A stretch of DNA of 64,000 nt from Candidatus Phycosocius bacilliformis. Lineage in GTDB: Bacteria > Pseudomonadota > Alphaproteobacteria > Caulobacterales > Aquidulcibacteraceae. Below the pieces are notes generated by a model. That model was not told where the DNA came from, made no database searches, and worked only from the letters and a program-made list of their open reading frames with translations. A program made the position numbers and the translations under genes. The stretch lies in NCBI RefSeq assembly GCF_003112735.1, contig NZ_BFBR01000009.1:62001-126000 (forward strand), written 5' to 3'. Position 1 is the stretch's first letter; each line of letters starts with the position of its first letter. Shown here one piece after another: positions 8,627 to 18,607 of this stretch.

Positions 8627-9856
8627 GTGCTCGCTGCCGCCCATTTCGTGCTCTTTTTGACTTATTGCATTGCAGCGATCGGCTTGGGTGCGGGTGCCTA
8701 TTATGTGCAGGGAGCCGGCGCGGGTGTTTCTATCTGTATGGGCGGGCTCCTTGCTGTGGCCTGTGGTTTGTTCCATCTGGCTTTCACCCCACGCGAGGCC
8801 AAATTGGCGCGGACTGAACAAGCCAAAATCGATGGTGAGTTCCAAGCAATCAAAGACCAGCAAGTTGTTACTCGGCAGGAAATCGAGACTCTGAAAACGA
8901 CGCTTGCCGAAGATGCTCAAGCCCGCGAGGCAGCTTTGGCTCGCGAAGTGCGCGAGATTGCTCTTCTTTTGACAAATTATGTCCAAAAAAACGAACGGCG
9001 GCGTGAGTCCGTTGCCCAAGATGGCATCAAATTGGCTCCGCGCCTATCAGATCGTAGCCTTTTGGCTGCCGTTCGATCGGCACTGGAAGAAAATCGTGTC
9101 GAATTGCATTTGCAGCCGATCGTTGCGTTGCCTCAGCGAAAGATCGTCTACTATGAAGGCTTCACACGCCTCCGCGATCCATCTGGGGCGGTAATCCTTC
9201 CAAGTGAATTCTTGAGGGTGGCAGAGCCGTCAGGTTTGGTCGGCGAGATCGATAATTTGCTACTGTTACGATGTGTTCATATTGCGCGCCGCCTTATCAA
9301 GCATGACAGAAGGATTGGAATCTTTTGCAACATTTCAACCACGAGTCTGGGAGATGAGACTTTCTTCCCCCAATTCATCGCCTTCCTGCGTGACAATAAG
9401 GACTTGGCCAATTCCATTATATTTGAGCTAACGCGTGATTCTTTCGAGCGTATTCCCATGGCTGCGGAGCGCAACATGGGAAGGCTCTTCGACCTCGGTT
9501 TCCGTTTCTCCATCGATCGTTGCGAGACTCTCGATTTTGATCTGCGCAAACTTGAGCGGATGGGTGTGCGCTACGTTAAGATAGCGGGGGATCGCCTAAT
9601 CCAGCAACTCGTTGAAGCCAAGACTGTGCCCGTCACTGGCCTGAACCGCCAATTCGAACCTGCAGATGTTTCCGCCCTATTCTCCCGCTACGGTGTTGAA
9701 CTGATTGCCGACCGGGTGGAAAGTGAGCGGACAATCGTAGAAATCCTAGAGCTCGATATCACTCATGCACAGGGCAATTTGTTCGGCAAACCAAAATCAA
9801 GCAACGAGATTATCAAAGCTAGCGAGGAAGGGCCACGCTTGCGCATGGTCAGCTAG
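8627..9856 (+). CDS. tipF: TipF-like degenerate EAL-domain protein
   Basis: A 409-residue membrane protein with two N-terminal transmembrane segments (about residues 5-25 and 30-52), a coiled coil (55-125) and a C-terminal EAL domain (140-390). The layout is that of Caulobacter TipF, a c-di-GMP receptor that helps set the site of flagellum assembly. The EAL signature is EGF (177-179) and the Mg-binding DDFGTG loop is replaced by [11 protein letters not shown] (295-305), while K318 and AQG (381-383) remain. This points to ligand binding without phosphodiesterase activity. A GTG start at 8627 is supported by GGGAG 8 nt upstream. Its 3' end overlaps the convergent halogenase gene by 4 bp. The tipF call rests on architecture and synteny is not available. 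Confidence 0.85.
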   Translation: MLAAAHFVLFLTYCIAAIGLGAGAYYVQGAGAGVSICMGGLLAVACGLFHLAFTPREAKLARTEQAKIDGEFQAIKDQQVVTRQEIETLKTTLAEDAQAREAALAREVREIALLLTNYVQKNERRRESVAQDGIKLAPRLSDRSLLAAVRSALEENRVELHLQPIVALPQRKIVYYEGFTRLRDPSGAVILPSEFLRVAEPSGLVGEIDNLLLLRCVHIARRLIKHDRRIGIFCNISTTSLGDETFFPQFIAFLRDNKDLANSIIFELTRDSFERIPMAAERNMGRLFDLGFRFSIDRCETLDFDLRKLERMGVRYVKIAGDRLIQQLVEAKTVPVTGLNRQFEPADVSALFSRYGVELIADRVESERTIVEILELDITHAQGNLFGKPKSSNEIIKASEEGPRLRMVS

Positions 9857-11370
9857 GTCTCAACAGTTGCTGCCTGACAGTTTTGAGCTATAAACATTCT
9901 GTGGGTCGGCAAAGTTTCTGCTGTTTCGGCCATGAGTTTCTTCAGACTTGCCAAATGCCGATCTGCTTCGACTTGTGGACGAGCGTCAACAAGTGGGTCA
10001 TAGCCACTGGGTTCCACGAATTGGCCTAGATAGACTGCCAGCCAGCTTGGATTAAGAAAGAGCTCCGGTCCATCTGACACCATGCGACCATATTTCCGGA
10101 AATGAGCCAGTTTATAAGCAAGTGTGTCGGGCAAACTCATGTTCGCGCAATATCGCCAAAGCTCCGTATCGGTCCGCTCAGTGGCGCAATAGTGTAAAAT
10201 CAGGAAATCGCGGATGCGTTCCCATTCGTAAGTGGTAAGCCGGTTGAACTCAGCTTCCAGCACCGGATCAATCTCCTTGTCCGGAAACAAGGCAAGAAAG
10301 CGAGTGATGCCGGTCTGGATCAGATGCAAGCTGGTCGATTCCAGCGGCTCCATGAAGCCTGCTGCCAGCCCTATGGCGACACAATTCTTGTTCCAAGCCT
10401 TCTTTCGGCGACCGGTGGTAAAGCGCAATGGCCGGGGATCGGCTAAAGCCTTGCCATCTAGATTGGCCAACAGCGTACGCTGCGCCTCCTGATCACTGAT
10501 AAAGTCACTAGAATAAACGTAGCCATTGCCGATGCGATGCTGCAACGGAATCCGCCATTGCCAGCCCGCTTCGCGAGCCGTAGACCGAGTATAAGGAGTA
10601 AACTCGCCGCCATGCGCACAGGGCACTGCCACAGCCCTGTTGCAGGGCAGCCAATGCGACCAATCTTCATAGCCAGTCTTTAAGGCCCCCTCAATCAGTA
10701 TGCCGCGAAAGCCCGAGCAGTCGACAAAGAAGTCGCCTGCCACCACTCTGCCATCTTCCAACCTCACGAAGTCAATGCGGCCATCCTTTTGGGACAAACC
10801 AACATCGGCAATCTTTCCTTCGAGCCTCTTGACCCCGCGCGCCTCGGCGTAGGAACGCAGATAGCGTGCATAAAGCCCGGCATCAAAGTGATAGGCATAA
10901 TCATAAGTCGACTGGATTAAGCGGGGATCTTGAGTCGGTGGCGCAAAGCGTCCACGCTTTGCCACTTGCCAAGCCATCGTGAAATCGTCCAACGACCCCG
11001 GCGACATTCCACGCTGACGTGCCCGCAGGAAATACTGGTGCAGCGGGACCATATCAAAATCTACACCATAAGTTCCAAACGGATGGAAATAACGATGGCC
11101 TTGACGGCCCCAATTCACAAACTCGATGCCAAGCTTAAAGGTACCCTTTGTCTGGACCACAAACTCCCGTTCATCAATGCCGAGGCTCCGATTGAAAACC
11201 TTGATCGGAGGAATAGTGGCTTCGCCGACTCCAACGGTGCCAATCTCGTCGGATTCAATTAGCGTAATCTCGCACGCGCGACCGGCCGCATTTGCGGCCG
11301 CGGCAGCGGCCATCCAGCCGGCAGATCCACCCCCAACGATCACAAGGTTGTCCAGATTCCGGTCCTGCAT
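9853..11370 (-). CDS. Flavin-dependent (tryptophan-type) halogenase 1
   Basis: A 505-residue FAD-dependent halogenase. It has the GGGSAGWM dinucleotide motif (13-20), the catalytic lysine K79 in [12 protein letters not shown], the halogenase fingerprint WQWRIP in [16 protein letters not shown], and the PLESTS motif that carries the second catalytic residue, a glutamate. Such enzymes need a flavin reductase partner, and none is encoded here. It is transcribed divergently from the TonB receptor, across a 405-bp regulatory region, and has a close paralogue on the other side of that receptor. Halogenases beside TonB receptors in Caulobacterales and Xanthomonas rarely act on free tryptophan (BrvH prefers indole), and their natural substrate is unknown. 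The start ATG follows GAGG. Confidence 0.93.
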   Translation of the reverse strand: MQDRNLDNLVIVGGGSAGWMAAAAAANAAGRACEITLIESDEIGTVGVGEATIPPIKVFNRSLGIDEREFVVQTKGTFKLGIEFVNWGRQGHRYFHPFGTYGVDFDMVPLHQYFLRARQRGMSPGSLDDFTMAWQVAKRGRFAPPTQDPRLIQSTYDYAYHFDAGLYARYLRSYAEARGVKRLEGKIADVGLSQKDGRIDFVRLEDGRVVAGDFFVDCSGFRGILIEGALKTGYEDWSHWLPCNRAVAVPCAHGGEFTPYTRSTAREAGWQWRIPLQHRIGNGYVYSSDFISDQEAQRTLLANLDGKALADPRPLRFTTGRRKKAWNKNCVAIGLAAGFMEPLESTSLHLIQTGITRFLALFPDKEIDPVLEAEFNRLTTYEWERIRDFLILHYCATERTDTELWRYCANMSLPDTLAYKLAHFRKYGRMVSDGPELFLNPSWLAVYLGQFVEPSGYDPLVDARPQVEADRHLASLKKLMAETAETLPTHRMFIAQNCQAATVET

Positions 11371-11775
11371 GCGCTCATTTCCTCCCCAATGAAGCCTCAG
11401 CTCGGTTATCTATCTATCGCGCAACTTGCGTGCATTCTTTTTTAAACCCCTCACGCTGATATAGCCGGAGGTGCCAAATTGACCAGCGTAGGCTGTTGCA
11501 AGCCTGCACCAGTCTGGCTGCCTTGTCGCATTTACCTGCATTCATGGCCACTTTGCCATTGCACATTGGTTGCAATTTTGTCATGTAGCTTTCCTACACG
11601 TTCACAAATTAGTGTTGGTTGAACGTCTTTTGAATGCTGATTCAAGGCTCTTGGGTCAGTCTAGGGCGCAGGATATCGCTGAGCGGTCTAACATGAGACT
11701 GACAATTGGCGTGTTCTGCCATGAATCACAGGCGGGTCCGTTGCGGTCGGACAGGCCTTATTGGGAGGAACCGCG
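11371..11775. promoter_or_regulatory. Divergent regulatory region between halogenase 1 and the TonB receptor
   Basis: This 405-bp gap has no coding character. It must hold the promoters of both flanking genes. I see an ATTGCA-N7-TGCAAT inverted repeat at 11558-11576 and a TGTAG-N5-CTACA palindrome at 11584-11598. The ten-mer ATTGCACATT (11558-11567) also occurs in the malK/rpiR promoter region at 39055-39064. From 11584 the leader to the receptor start is about 190 nt, long enough for further regulation, but I recognise no riboswitch in it. Confidence 0.6.
11584..11598. promoter_or_regulatory. Putative RpiR/HexR-type operator TGTAGCTTTCCTACA
   Basis: A 15-bp palindrome with perfect 5-bp arms (TGTAG and CTACA) around CTTTC. 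The arms and spacing equal those of the palindrome at 39068-39082 in front of the RpiR-type regulator. They also resemble the published HexR consensus of the type TGTAAT-N3-ATTACA. It sits about 178 bp upstream of the TonB receptor start and downstream of the TTGCAC/TTGCAA hexamers, where a repressor could block the promoter. Binding is inferred. Confidence 0.55.
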
Positions 11776-14517
11776 ATGAATAGTCACTCAGAATCACGCC
11801 CCGGCGTGTCGCGTTCGCGTTTGCTGGTCGGTGCCGTGTCGTCATTTGCCATGCTGGCAGCCTTAAGCGGGACAGCCCATGCACAATCCACCAACACGAC
11901 TGAGGCCTCAGACAAGGATGTTGAGACCATCGTTGTGGTTGGTATCCGTCGCGGGATTGAAAACTCCATTAATGCCAAAAAGAGCTTGGGCGTGATCGCC
12001 GAAGTCGTTTCGGCTGAAGATATTGGTAAATTGCCCGATGTCTCGATCGCTGAATCACTTGCCCGTCTGCCAGGCGTTGCCGCCCAGCGGATCGATGGTC
12101 GGGCGTCGCAATTGTCAGTTCGTGGCCTAGGCCCAGATTACACCACCACCCTACTCAACGGCCGCGAGCAAGTCTCAGTTGGTGATAACCGCGGCGTTGA
12201 ATTTGATCAGTACCCTTCAGAACTCTTGGCTGGTGCTGCAGTCTATAAGACCCCGACGGCGACCTTGTTGGCGCAGGGCGTTGCAGGTACCGTTGATCTT
12301 CAAACCATTCGTCCCCTGAAGTTTGGCCGTCGCCAATTCGCAGTCGGTGCGCGTTATGAGCAGAATGACCTTGGCGCGTTGAACGCTGGCACCTCTGAGA
12401 ATGGCAACCGCGTGTCGCTAGCCTATATCGATCAATTCATGGACGGCAAACTGGGAGTAGCGTTAGGCTATGCCCACATGGAATCCCCATATCAGTCTAA
12501 CCGTTATGAAGCTTGGGGATATCCAACAGTGGGTTCCAACCCATTCAACGTTCCGGCTAACACATTTGTTATCGGCGGGGTAAAGCCCTATGCGCTGTCA
12601 GGAAATATCACCCGTGATGGTTATATGGGTGTCATCGAGTTCCAACCATCTGAAACGCTGACGCTGTCGCTGGATGGCTATTATTCGAAATTCAACGACG
12701 AGCAAATTTTGCGCGGCATTGAATTGCCATTGTGGTGGTCGGGTGCCCAATTGCAGCCACCCCCAACTGCTGTAGTAAGCAATGGCATCATCGCTCGCGG
12801 TACGTTTAACGGCGTCAAGGGCATAATTCGCAATGACGTCCGTGCCCGAGAAGCTGAATTGTCAGCTCTAGCCGGCAAAGCTGAATGGCAATTCGGTCCT
12901 AGGGACTCACTGGTTGTTGATTTGAGCTGGTCGAAGGGTGACCGGACAGACACTGATATCGAATCCTACTCTGGTACGGGTCGCGGGTCGGCCGGTGCGA
13001 CCGACAATCTGGCTTTCGCAACTGCTGAGGCTGGTCGCTTGGTGTTTAAGCCCAGCATCAACTATGGCGACTACAACACCATCAGCCTTACCGATCCCGG
13101 CGGCTGGGGCCAAGCGGGATACTACAAGGCACCCGGCACAGTTGATGAACTCAACACGCTGAAGATCGCTGCGAAGCACGAATTTAGCGGCGACAAGGCA
13201 ATTAAGTCAGTCGAATATGGTGTTGGCTATTCAGATCGCAGCAAAGAAAAGACTGTGAATGAATGGTTCCTGGATTTGGCTGGTGGTGCCAGTAGCGTGA
13301 CAATTCCAACCTCGGCACGGGTTGGTCAAACCAATCTTTCTTGGCTCGGCTTAGGTAATGTGGTCAGCTATGACCCTCGTGGCTTCCTCGGCACGGTCTA
13401 TTCACTGCGTCCGAATACAGCTGCCGACGTAGCAATCAAAAGCTGGTTGGTTGAGGAAACTCTGATCACCGCCTTTGCTAAGTTCAATATCGATACCGAC
13501 GTGGGCAGCTTGCCGTTGACAGGTGATTTCGGCGTTCAAGTCGTCAACACCGACCAAAGCTCAACTGCTCGGGGTCGCAGCAACTCGAACGCGACCTTGG
13601 TGACCAAGACTGAAGGAACCGACTATACGTATGTTCTGCCCAGCATGAACTTGGCGTTCGCGCTAGACAATGACGCCAAGATCCGCGTTGCATTGGCCCG
13701 AACGCTTTCACGTCCTCGCATGGATCAGATGAATGCGGCCTTCAGCTACAGCTATGACAGCTCGATAGTCCCGACCCGCGGCACCCGCTGGTTCCAGAAT
13801 TCGGGCAACCCATTGCTGCAACCTATTTTGGCTCAAGCTCTCGACGTCAGCTACGAAAAATACTTCGGTCGCCGCGCCTACTTCGCAGTTGCCGGCTTCT
13901 ATAAGAACCTCGAATCTTGGATCGTTGACAGTGTCGAACGTCCGTTTGATGCAACTGGTTTGATTGTGCCGACAGGCGCACCCGCAAGCCCAACCACAGT
14001 TGGTATTGCAAGCTCGCCCGGAAATGTGAAGGGTGGGTTCATTAGGGGTGTTGAATTCACCGCTTCGTTCCCGTTCGATCAGTTCGTGCCAGCCCTTGAA
14101 GGCTTTGGTGCAAACTTCAGTGCCACCTATAATGACAGTAGCATCAAGCCGATCGCTGGTCAGCCTGCGACAAAAGTGCCTGGCTTGTCAGAGCAGATTT
14201 TCAACACTTCGATCTACTACGAGCGCTATGGCTTCCAAGCGCGCCTTAGCAACCGTTACCGTTCAGACTTCACTGGTTCGGTGGTTGCCTTCGGTGCAAA
14301 CTTGGAAACCCGCAGCATACAGGCAGAGTCGGTACTTGACGGTCAAATCGGATACACTTTCCAATCTGGCCCTCTGAACAATCTGTCAATCCTGTTCCAA
14401 GTGAATAACATCACTGATGAGCCTTTCACCACGCTAATCAATGATGACGAGCGTTTGGTGAAGGATTATCAGGAATATGGCCGTACCTTCTTGGTGGGTG
14501 TGAACTACAAGTTCTGA
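11776..14517 (+). CDS. TonB-dependent receptor, Caulobacter/Xanthomonas carbohydrate type
   Basis: A 913-residue outer-membrane transporter. A signal peptide ends at AHA-Q near residue 36. A TonB box-like stretch (ETIVVVGIRRG) precedes the plug domain, which has KLPDVSIAESLARLPGV, SQLSVRGLG and VAGTVDLQTIRPL. The rest forms the beta barrel and ends in a C-terminal aromatic residue (LVGVNYKF) as outer-membrane proteins do. The start at 11776 has an ideal GGGAGGAA ribosome site. The plug style matches the large TonB-Xanth-Caul family that imports oligosaccharides such as maltodextrins (for example Caulobacter MalA). The neighbouring pullulanase-like gene and Mal transporter support an alpha-glucan substrate (inference). 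A terminator follows at 14541. Confidence 0.93.
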   Translation: MNSHSESRPGVSRSRLLVGAVSSFAMLAALSGTAHAQSTNTTEASDKDVETIVVVGIRRGIENSINAKKSLGVIAEVVSAEDIGKLPDVSIAESLARLPGVAAQRIDGRASQLSVRGLGPDYTTTLLNGREQVSVGDNRGVEFDQYPSELLAGAAVYKTPTATLLAQGVAGTVDLQTIRPLKFGRRQFAVGARYEQNDLGALNAGTSENGNRVSLAYIDQFMDGKLGVALGYAHMESPYQSNRYEAWGYPTVGSNPFNVPANTFVIGGVKPYALSGNITRDGYMGVIEFQPSETLTLSLDGYYSKFNDEQILRGIELPLWWSGAQLQPPPTAVVSNGIIARGTFNGVKGIIRNDVRAREAELSALAGKAEWQFGPRDSLVVDLSWSKGDRTDTDIESYSGTGRGSAGATDNLAFATAEAGRLVFKPSINYGDYNTISLTDPGGWGQAGYYKAPGTVDELNTLKIAAKHEFSGDKAIKSVEYGVGYSDRSKEKTVNEWFLDLAGGASSVTIPTSARVGQTNLSWLGLGNVVSYDPRGFLGTVYSLRPNTAADVAIKSWLVEETLITAFAKFNIDTDVGSLPLTGDFGVQVVNTDQSSTARGRSNSNATLVTKTEGTDYTYVLPSMNLAFALDNDAKIRVALARTLSRPRMDQMNAAFSYSYDSSIVPTRGTRWFQNSGNPLLQPILAQALDVSYEKYFGRRAYFAVAGFYKNLESWIVDSVERPFDATGLIVPTGAPASPTTVGIASSPGNVKGGFIRGVEFTASFPFDQFVPALEGFGANFSATYNDSSIKPIAGQPATKVPGLSEQIFNTSIYYERYGFQARLSNRYRSDFTGSVVAFGANLETRSIQAESVLDGQIGYTFQSGPLNNLSILFQVNNITDEPFTTLINDDERLVKDYQEYGRTFLVGVNYKF

Positions 14518-14540
14518 TCTTGACAGATCGGTAACGTGAT

Positions 14541-14573
14541 AACCCCCGTCGGCCTGCGCTGGCGGGGGTTTTC
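14541..14573 (+). terminator. Rho-independent terminator after the TonB receptor
   Basis: An AACCCCCG ... CGGGGGTT hairpin with a 16-nt loop, which can pair further, is followed by TTTTC. It starts 23 nt after the receptor stop codon. It would separate the highly expressed receptor from halogenase 2, perhaps allowing partial read-through. Confidence 0.8.
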
Positions 14574-14639
14574 TATGTTGTGATTTGCCCGTTGAAACGG
14601 CCTGTGTCAGGCAGGTCTGAGCGCAAGGAGAAGCAGGCT

Positions 14640-16148
14640 TTGGACGCACAACCTATTGAGAGAATTGTCATCGTTGGTGGTGGCACCGCGGGTTGGATGA
14701 CCGCCAGCGCCTTGGCCAAGGTGCTGGGTCCCCGCATCTTGATCGACCTTATCGAAAGCGATGAGATCGGCACAGTTGGCGTCGGTGAGGCCACCATCCC
14801 GCAGATCAACATTTTCAATTCAATCCTCGGCATTGATGAAAATGAGTTTGTTGCCAAGACCAATGGCACGTTCAAATTGGGTATCGAATTCGTCAATTGG
14901 CATCGCCAGGGGGAGCGCTATATCCACGCTTTTGGCGGTATCGGTCATAATCTTGGCTTCGTTCCCTTCCATCATCATTGGTTGCGGCATCAGAAAACCG
15001 GCAAAGGACGCTCACTTTGGGACTATTCGACCGCCGGCCAGGCAGCCTATTGCAATCGCTTTGACCGGCTTGAGCGGCTAGGCACTTCGCCACTGCCCGG
15101 TCCAACCTGGGCCTTCCAATTTGATGCAGGCCTCTACGCGCGCTTCCTGCGCCAGTTCGCCGAACGCCTTGGCGTCACGCGGAACGAGGGGAAAATCGGC
15201 TCTGTGGCGCTTGACCCACTTACAGGCTTTATCGCCTCCGTCAGACTTGAAACAGGCCGCGAAATCCCCGGGGATCTCTTCATTGATTGCTCTGGGTTTC
15301 GCGGACTGCTGATCGAAGAGGCCTTGAAGACCGGCTATGAAGATTGGACTGAGTTTCTGCCGTGTGACCGGGCGCTGGCGGTTCCATGTGAATCAGTCAG
15401 CCCGCTAACGCCCTATACACGAGCGACGGCCCGTCAGGCTGGCTGGCAATGGCGCATCCCACTCCAGCATCGCATTGGCAATGGCCACGTCTATTGCAGC
15501 GCCTTCATGAGCGATGATGAAGCTGCCCAAGCCCTGTTGGCCAATCTGGACGGGCGGGCGCTGGCCGATCCCAAACCGCTGAAGTTCACCACAGGTCGAC
15601 GCAAGAAATTTTGGAACAAGAATTGTGTTGCTGTAGGCCTAGCCAGTGGCTTTATGGAGCCGCTGGAATCAACGTCCATCCATCTGATCCAATCCGCAGT
15701 GAGTCGCCTGATTTCCCTATTTCCCAACAAGGCCTGTGACACCGTGTTGTCGGATGAATACAACCAACAGGCTGGCGAGGAATATGCCCTCATCCGGGAT
15801 TTTCTGGTTCTCCATTATCATGCCAATGCGCGCACCGACTCGCCCTTCTGGCTGGCTTGCCAGACCATGAAAATCCCCGACAGCTTGGCCCATAAGATTG
15901 ACTTGTTCCGTGCGACAGGACGCATTGAACGTCGGCCGAATGATCTCTTCGCCGAGCCGAGTTGGCTACAGGTTCTGTTAGGCCAAGGGATTGAGCCCAG
16001 ATCCTATCATGCACTGGCTGACAATCTGTCTGACCAAGACTTAGATGAATTCATGACTAATGTCGCCACCATCATTGATAAGGCTGTCGCCAATATGCCA
16101 AGCCACGATGACTTCATCGCCCGGAATTGTCGAGCCATTTTGGGGTAA
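14640..16148 (+). CDS. Flavin-dependent (tryptophan-type) halogenase 2
   Basis: A 502-residue paralogue of halogenase 1, alignable along its length. It has GGGTAGWM (13-20), [18 protein letters not shown], the catalytic lysine K79 in [19 protein letters not shown] and PLESTS, so all known catalytic elements are kept. I prefer a TTG start at 14640 because AAGGAG lies 9 nt upstream and the resulting N-terminus (MDAQPIERIVIVGGG) matches the first paralogue; a GTG at 14580 is in frame but overlaps the terminator leader. It lies downstream of the TonB receptor and 43 bp ahead of the pullulanase-like gene, so it probably belongs to the same regulated unit. Substrate unknown. Confidence 0.92.
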   Translation: MDAQPIERIVIVGGGTAGWMTASALAKVLGPRILIDLIESDEIGTVGVGEATIPQINIFNSILGIDENEFVAKTNGTFKLGIEFVNWHRQGERYIHAFGGIGHNLGFVPFHHHWLRHQKTGKGRSLWDYSTAGQAAYCNRFDRLERLGTSPLPGPTWAFQFDAGLYARFLRQFAERLGVTRNEGKIGSVALDPLTGFIASVRLETGREIPGDLFIDCSGFRGLLIEEALKTGYEDWTEFLPCDRALAVPCESVSPLTPYTRATARQAGWQWRIPLQHRIGNGHVYCSAFMSDDEAAQALLANLDGRALADPKPLKFTTGRRKKFWNKNCVAVGLASGFMEPLESTSIHLIQSAVSRLISLFPNKACDTVLSDEYNQQAGEEYALIRDFLVLHYHANARTDSPFWLACQTMKIPDSLAHKIDLFRATGRIERRPNDLFAEPSWLQVLLGQGIEPRSYHALADNLSDQDLDEFMTNVATIIDKAVANMPSHDDFIARNCRAILG

Positions 16149-16191
16149 TCCCCGCTGCATCCAGCCAGACCAGACCTTAAGGAGGAATTCC

Positions 16192-18582
16192 ATGCCCCCC
16201 CCTGCCCTGCGCCGCTGCCTGCGTCTCCTAACCGCGAGTTTGGCACTTTGTACAAGCGGCTTTGCTGTTGCCGGCGAGCCCATCAAGCCAAGTCTGCGCG
16301 CTGAACTTGCCAGCCCCACAGCGATCTGGGCACATCTGGAAGGGGTCGAGCGCTCTTTTGCGCCCTCTGAGTGGCGCCTGGTCGCTAGCGACAATCAGGA
16401 AATTGCCATCGCGACCATCCTGCCGAATGAGGCCGAAACCAGTCTGATCATACCAGCACAACCCATCGACATGAAAGCCTCTTACCGGCTTGACTATAAG
16501 TCGCAGAATTTATCAGCCCGGGTACGCCCTGATGCCTGGTTTCGCACCCTTTATTCGCCAAAGCCACTTGGGGCCAATGTGTCAGCAGATGGCCGTACAA
16601 CACGGTTTGCTATTTTCTCACCGCGCGCAGAGAAGGTTCGCCTCTATCTTTATGATGCGGCAGGGGCAAAGCCTGAAGAGGCACGGCAAGTTATCGATAT
16701 GGTCCGTGACGACAATGGCGTCTGGGCGGCAGACCTTAAGGGCGATCTTAGCGGCACATTTTACGACTTCACCGTCCATGGCAAACCCGGCCCAGGTCGC
16801 TTCTTCTATGAAAGCCACCCGGTGCATATCTCGGATCCCTACGCCCGCGCCAATGCTGAATCCTATGGCAAGAGCCGGGTCATGGCCAAAACACGCCCAG
16901 CCCGCCCACTCGCCAATGGTCGCCCCAAAATGGAGGATGTGGTGGCCTACGAAGTCCATATTGAGGATTTCACCCGGCAATTACCTGTAGCCGATGACCT
17001 GAAAGGCACGATCCCGGCCTTTACGATCCCAGGCTTGCGCAGCAAGAAAGGGCAGAAAATTGGCTTCGATCATCTTGTCGATCTGGGCATCAATGTTGTC
17101 CACCTGCTGCCGATGCAGGAATTCCTGCATTATCCTGCAGCCGAATGGCAAGAGGCATTTGCAAAAGACCCCGAAATGCAACGCCTCGGCGTGGCCGGGC
17201 TCAGTTACGAATGGGGCTATCGCACCACTCATGCCTTTGCCATTGAGAACACCTATCGACGAAAAGGTAGCGATTATGGTGCAGAACGTGAACAATTCCG
17301 CGATCTCGTCCAGGCCTTCCACGATCGCGGCATTGCAGTGATTGTCGACATTGTGCCCAACCACACCGGCGAAAACATGGATGGGCGCAACATGTTGTTC
17401 AATTTCAACGTGCTGGACCGGGATTATTATTATCGAACCAGCGACGCGGGTGAACATATTGGTGTTTTCGGCAATGAAGTGAAAACAGAAGATCGGCCGA
17501 TGACCCAGCGCTGGTTGATTGATCAGGCCAAGGCTTTGATCGAGGAGTTTGGGATTGATGGCTTCCGCATTGATCTGGCCGGCCAAATTGACCAACAGAC
17601 ATTGATTGCTCTTCGGGAGGCAGTCGGGCCCGATGTCATCATCTATGGTGAGCCCTGGATTGATGTGAGTGACCCCATCGTGCGGGCAAACCCGGATTGG
17701 GACTGGTACAAGCAAGATGCTCCGATCACATTCTTCCAAGATGATACGCGCAATGCCTTGGTCGGCTCCCCCTTCAAGCTCGATGACAAAAGGACTGACC
17801 GCGGCTATGCCGGGGGCAATGCTGCACAGCGCGCCAATGCCATGAAGGCCATTGCCAATAGCTGGCCTGAAGAAGCCGGTTCGACCAATCTTGGGATCAA
17901 TTATGCGGATATCCACGACAATTGGACGCTGGCCGACCGGTTTGCAGACCGCAATTGGAATGGTTTGGAGGGGGTCGACGAGGCCCCCTACCGGGTCGCC
18001 GCGGGCCTTCTGCTCACCAGTCTTGGACCCATTGTCTTGCATGGCGGGTCGGAAATGATGCGCTCGAAAGGGCTTGCCCCGAAAGAGGATGTCATACGCT
18101 ACACCGCCACCGGCCCCATCTATTTCAAGGGTCGCCACGACACCTATAATGTCCGCACACCAAATGAATTTGTCTGGTCAGATCTGGATCGCTCACCAAA
18201 GACTGGCGCGCCAGACGATTTTGTGGCGATGAACGGCTGGTGGCGCGGCTTGATTGCTTTTCGCAACAGCGATGCTGGGGAAGTGTTCCGGGTCGCTAAG
18301 GTGCCAGGGCCAAATTACATCAACTGGATCACACCCGAAAATGAAAACCTATTGGGCTATTTCATTGGCGGTGAGGTGCTTGTGCTGGCCAATGTGGGCA
18401 GCACACCGGCCAAATTTGATGGCGTCATCGTCCCCCAAGGAAACTGGCGCAAGATTGCAGATGGCAAGACCATCGACCATCTGAAAGGCGTGGGAGGTAA
18501 AGACGCCACGCTGCTCGGGGGGGCGTCTGTAACCCTAGACAGCCCCGCCCAGAGCCTGCAGATTTGGGTTCGCACACCTTAG
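16192..18582 (+). CDS. Secreted GH13 pullulanase-like alpha-glucan hydrolase
   Basis: A 796-residue glycoside hydrolase. A signal peptide (LRLLTASLALCTSGFAVAG) is followed by an N-terminal beta domain, a CBM48-like domain (about 105-200, GANVSADGRTTRFAIFSPRAE) and a GH13 barrel. The barrel shows VDIVPNHTGEN, the nucleophile aspartate in IDGFRIDLAGQ, the acid/base glutamate in IIYGEPWID and the third aspartate in YADIHDNWTL. The CBM48-GH13 order and YEVHIEDFTR region fit pullulanases and debranching enzymes, so cleavage of alpha-1,6 branches of maltodextrins in the periplasm or outside is likely; pure alpha-1,4 activity is not excluded. The start has a perfect AAGGAGGAA ribosome site. Confidence 0.9.
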   Translation: MPPPALRRCLRLLTASLALCTSGFAVAGEPIKPSLRAELASPTAIWAHLEGVERSFAPSEWRLVASDNQEIAIATILPNEAETSLIIPAQPIDMKASYRLDYKSQNLSARVRPDAWFRTLYSPKPLGANVSADGRTTRFAIFSPRAEKVRLYLYDAAGAKPEEARQVIDMVRDDNGVWAADLKGDLSGTFYDFTVHGKPGPGRFFYESHPVHISDPYARANAESYGKSRVMAKTRPARPLANGRPKMEDVVAYEVHIEDFTRQLPVADDLKGTIPAFTIPGLRSKKGQKIGFDHLVDLGINVVHLLPMQEFLHYPAAEWQEAFAKDPEMQRLGVAGLSYEWGYRTTHAFAIENTYRRKGSDYGAEREQFRDLVQAFHDRGIAVIVDIVPNHTGENMDGRNMLFNFNVLDRDYYYRTSDAGEHIGVFGNEVKTEDRPMTQRWLIDQAKALIEEFGIDGFRIDLAGQIDQQTLIALREAVGPDVIIYGEPWIDVSDPIVRANPDWDWYKQDAPITFFQDDTRNALVGSPFKLDDKRTDRGYAGGNAAQRANAMKAIANSWPEEAGSTNLGINYADIHDNWTLADRFADRNWNGLEGVDEAPYRVAAGLLLTSLGPIVLHGGSEMMRSKGLAPKEDVIRYTATGPIYFKGRHDTYNVRTPNEFVWSDLDRSPKTGAPDDFVAMNGWWRGLIAFRNSDAGEVFRVAKVPGPNYINWITPENENLLGYFIGGEVLVLANVGSTPAKFDGVIVPQGNWRKIADGKTIDHLKGVGGKDATLLGGASVTLDSPAQSLQIWVRTP

Positions 18583-18607
18583 GCTCTCAAAATGAGTGAG
18601 TATCTTT

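Noticed and set aside
16981-18138. 385-residue open frame on the minus strand
   Set aside because: It is fully antisense to the pullulanase-like gene, whose catalytic motifs prove the plus strand is coding.
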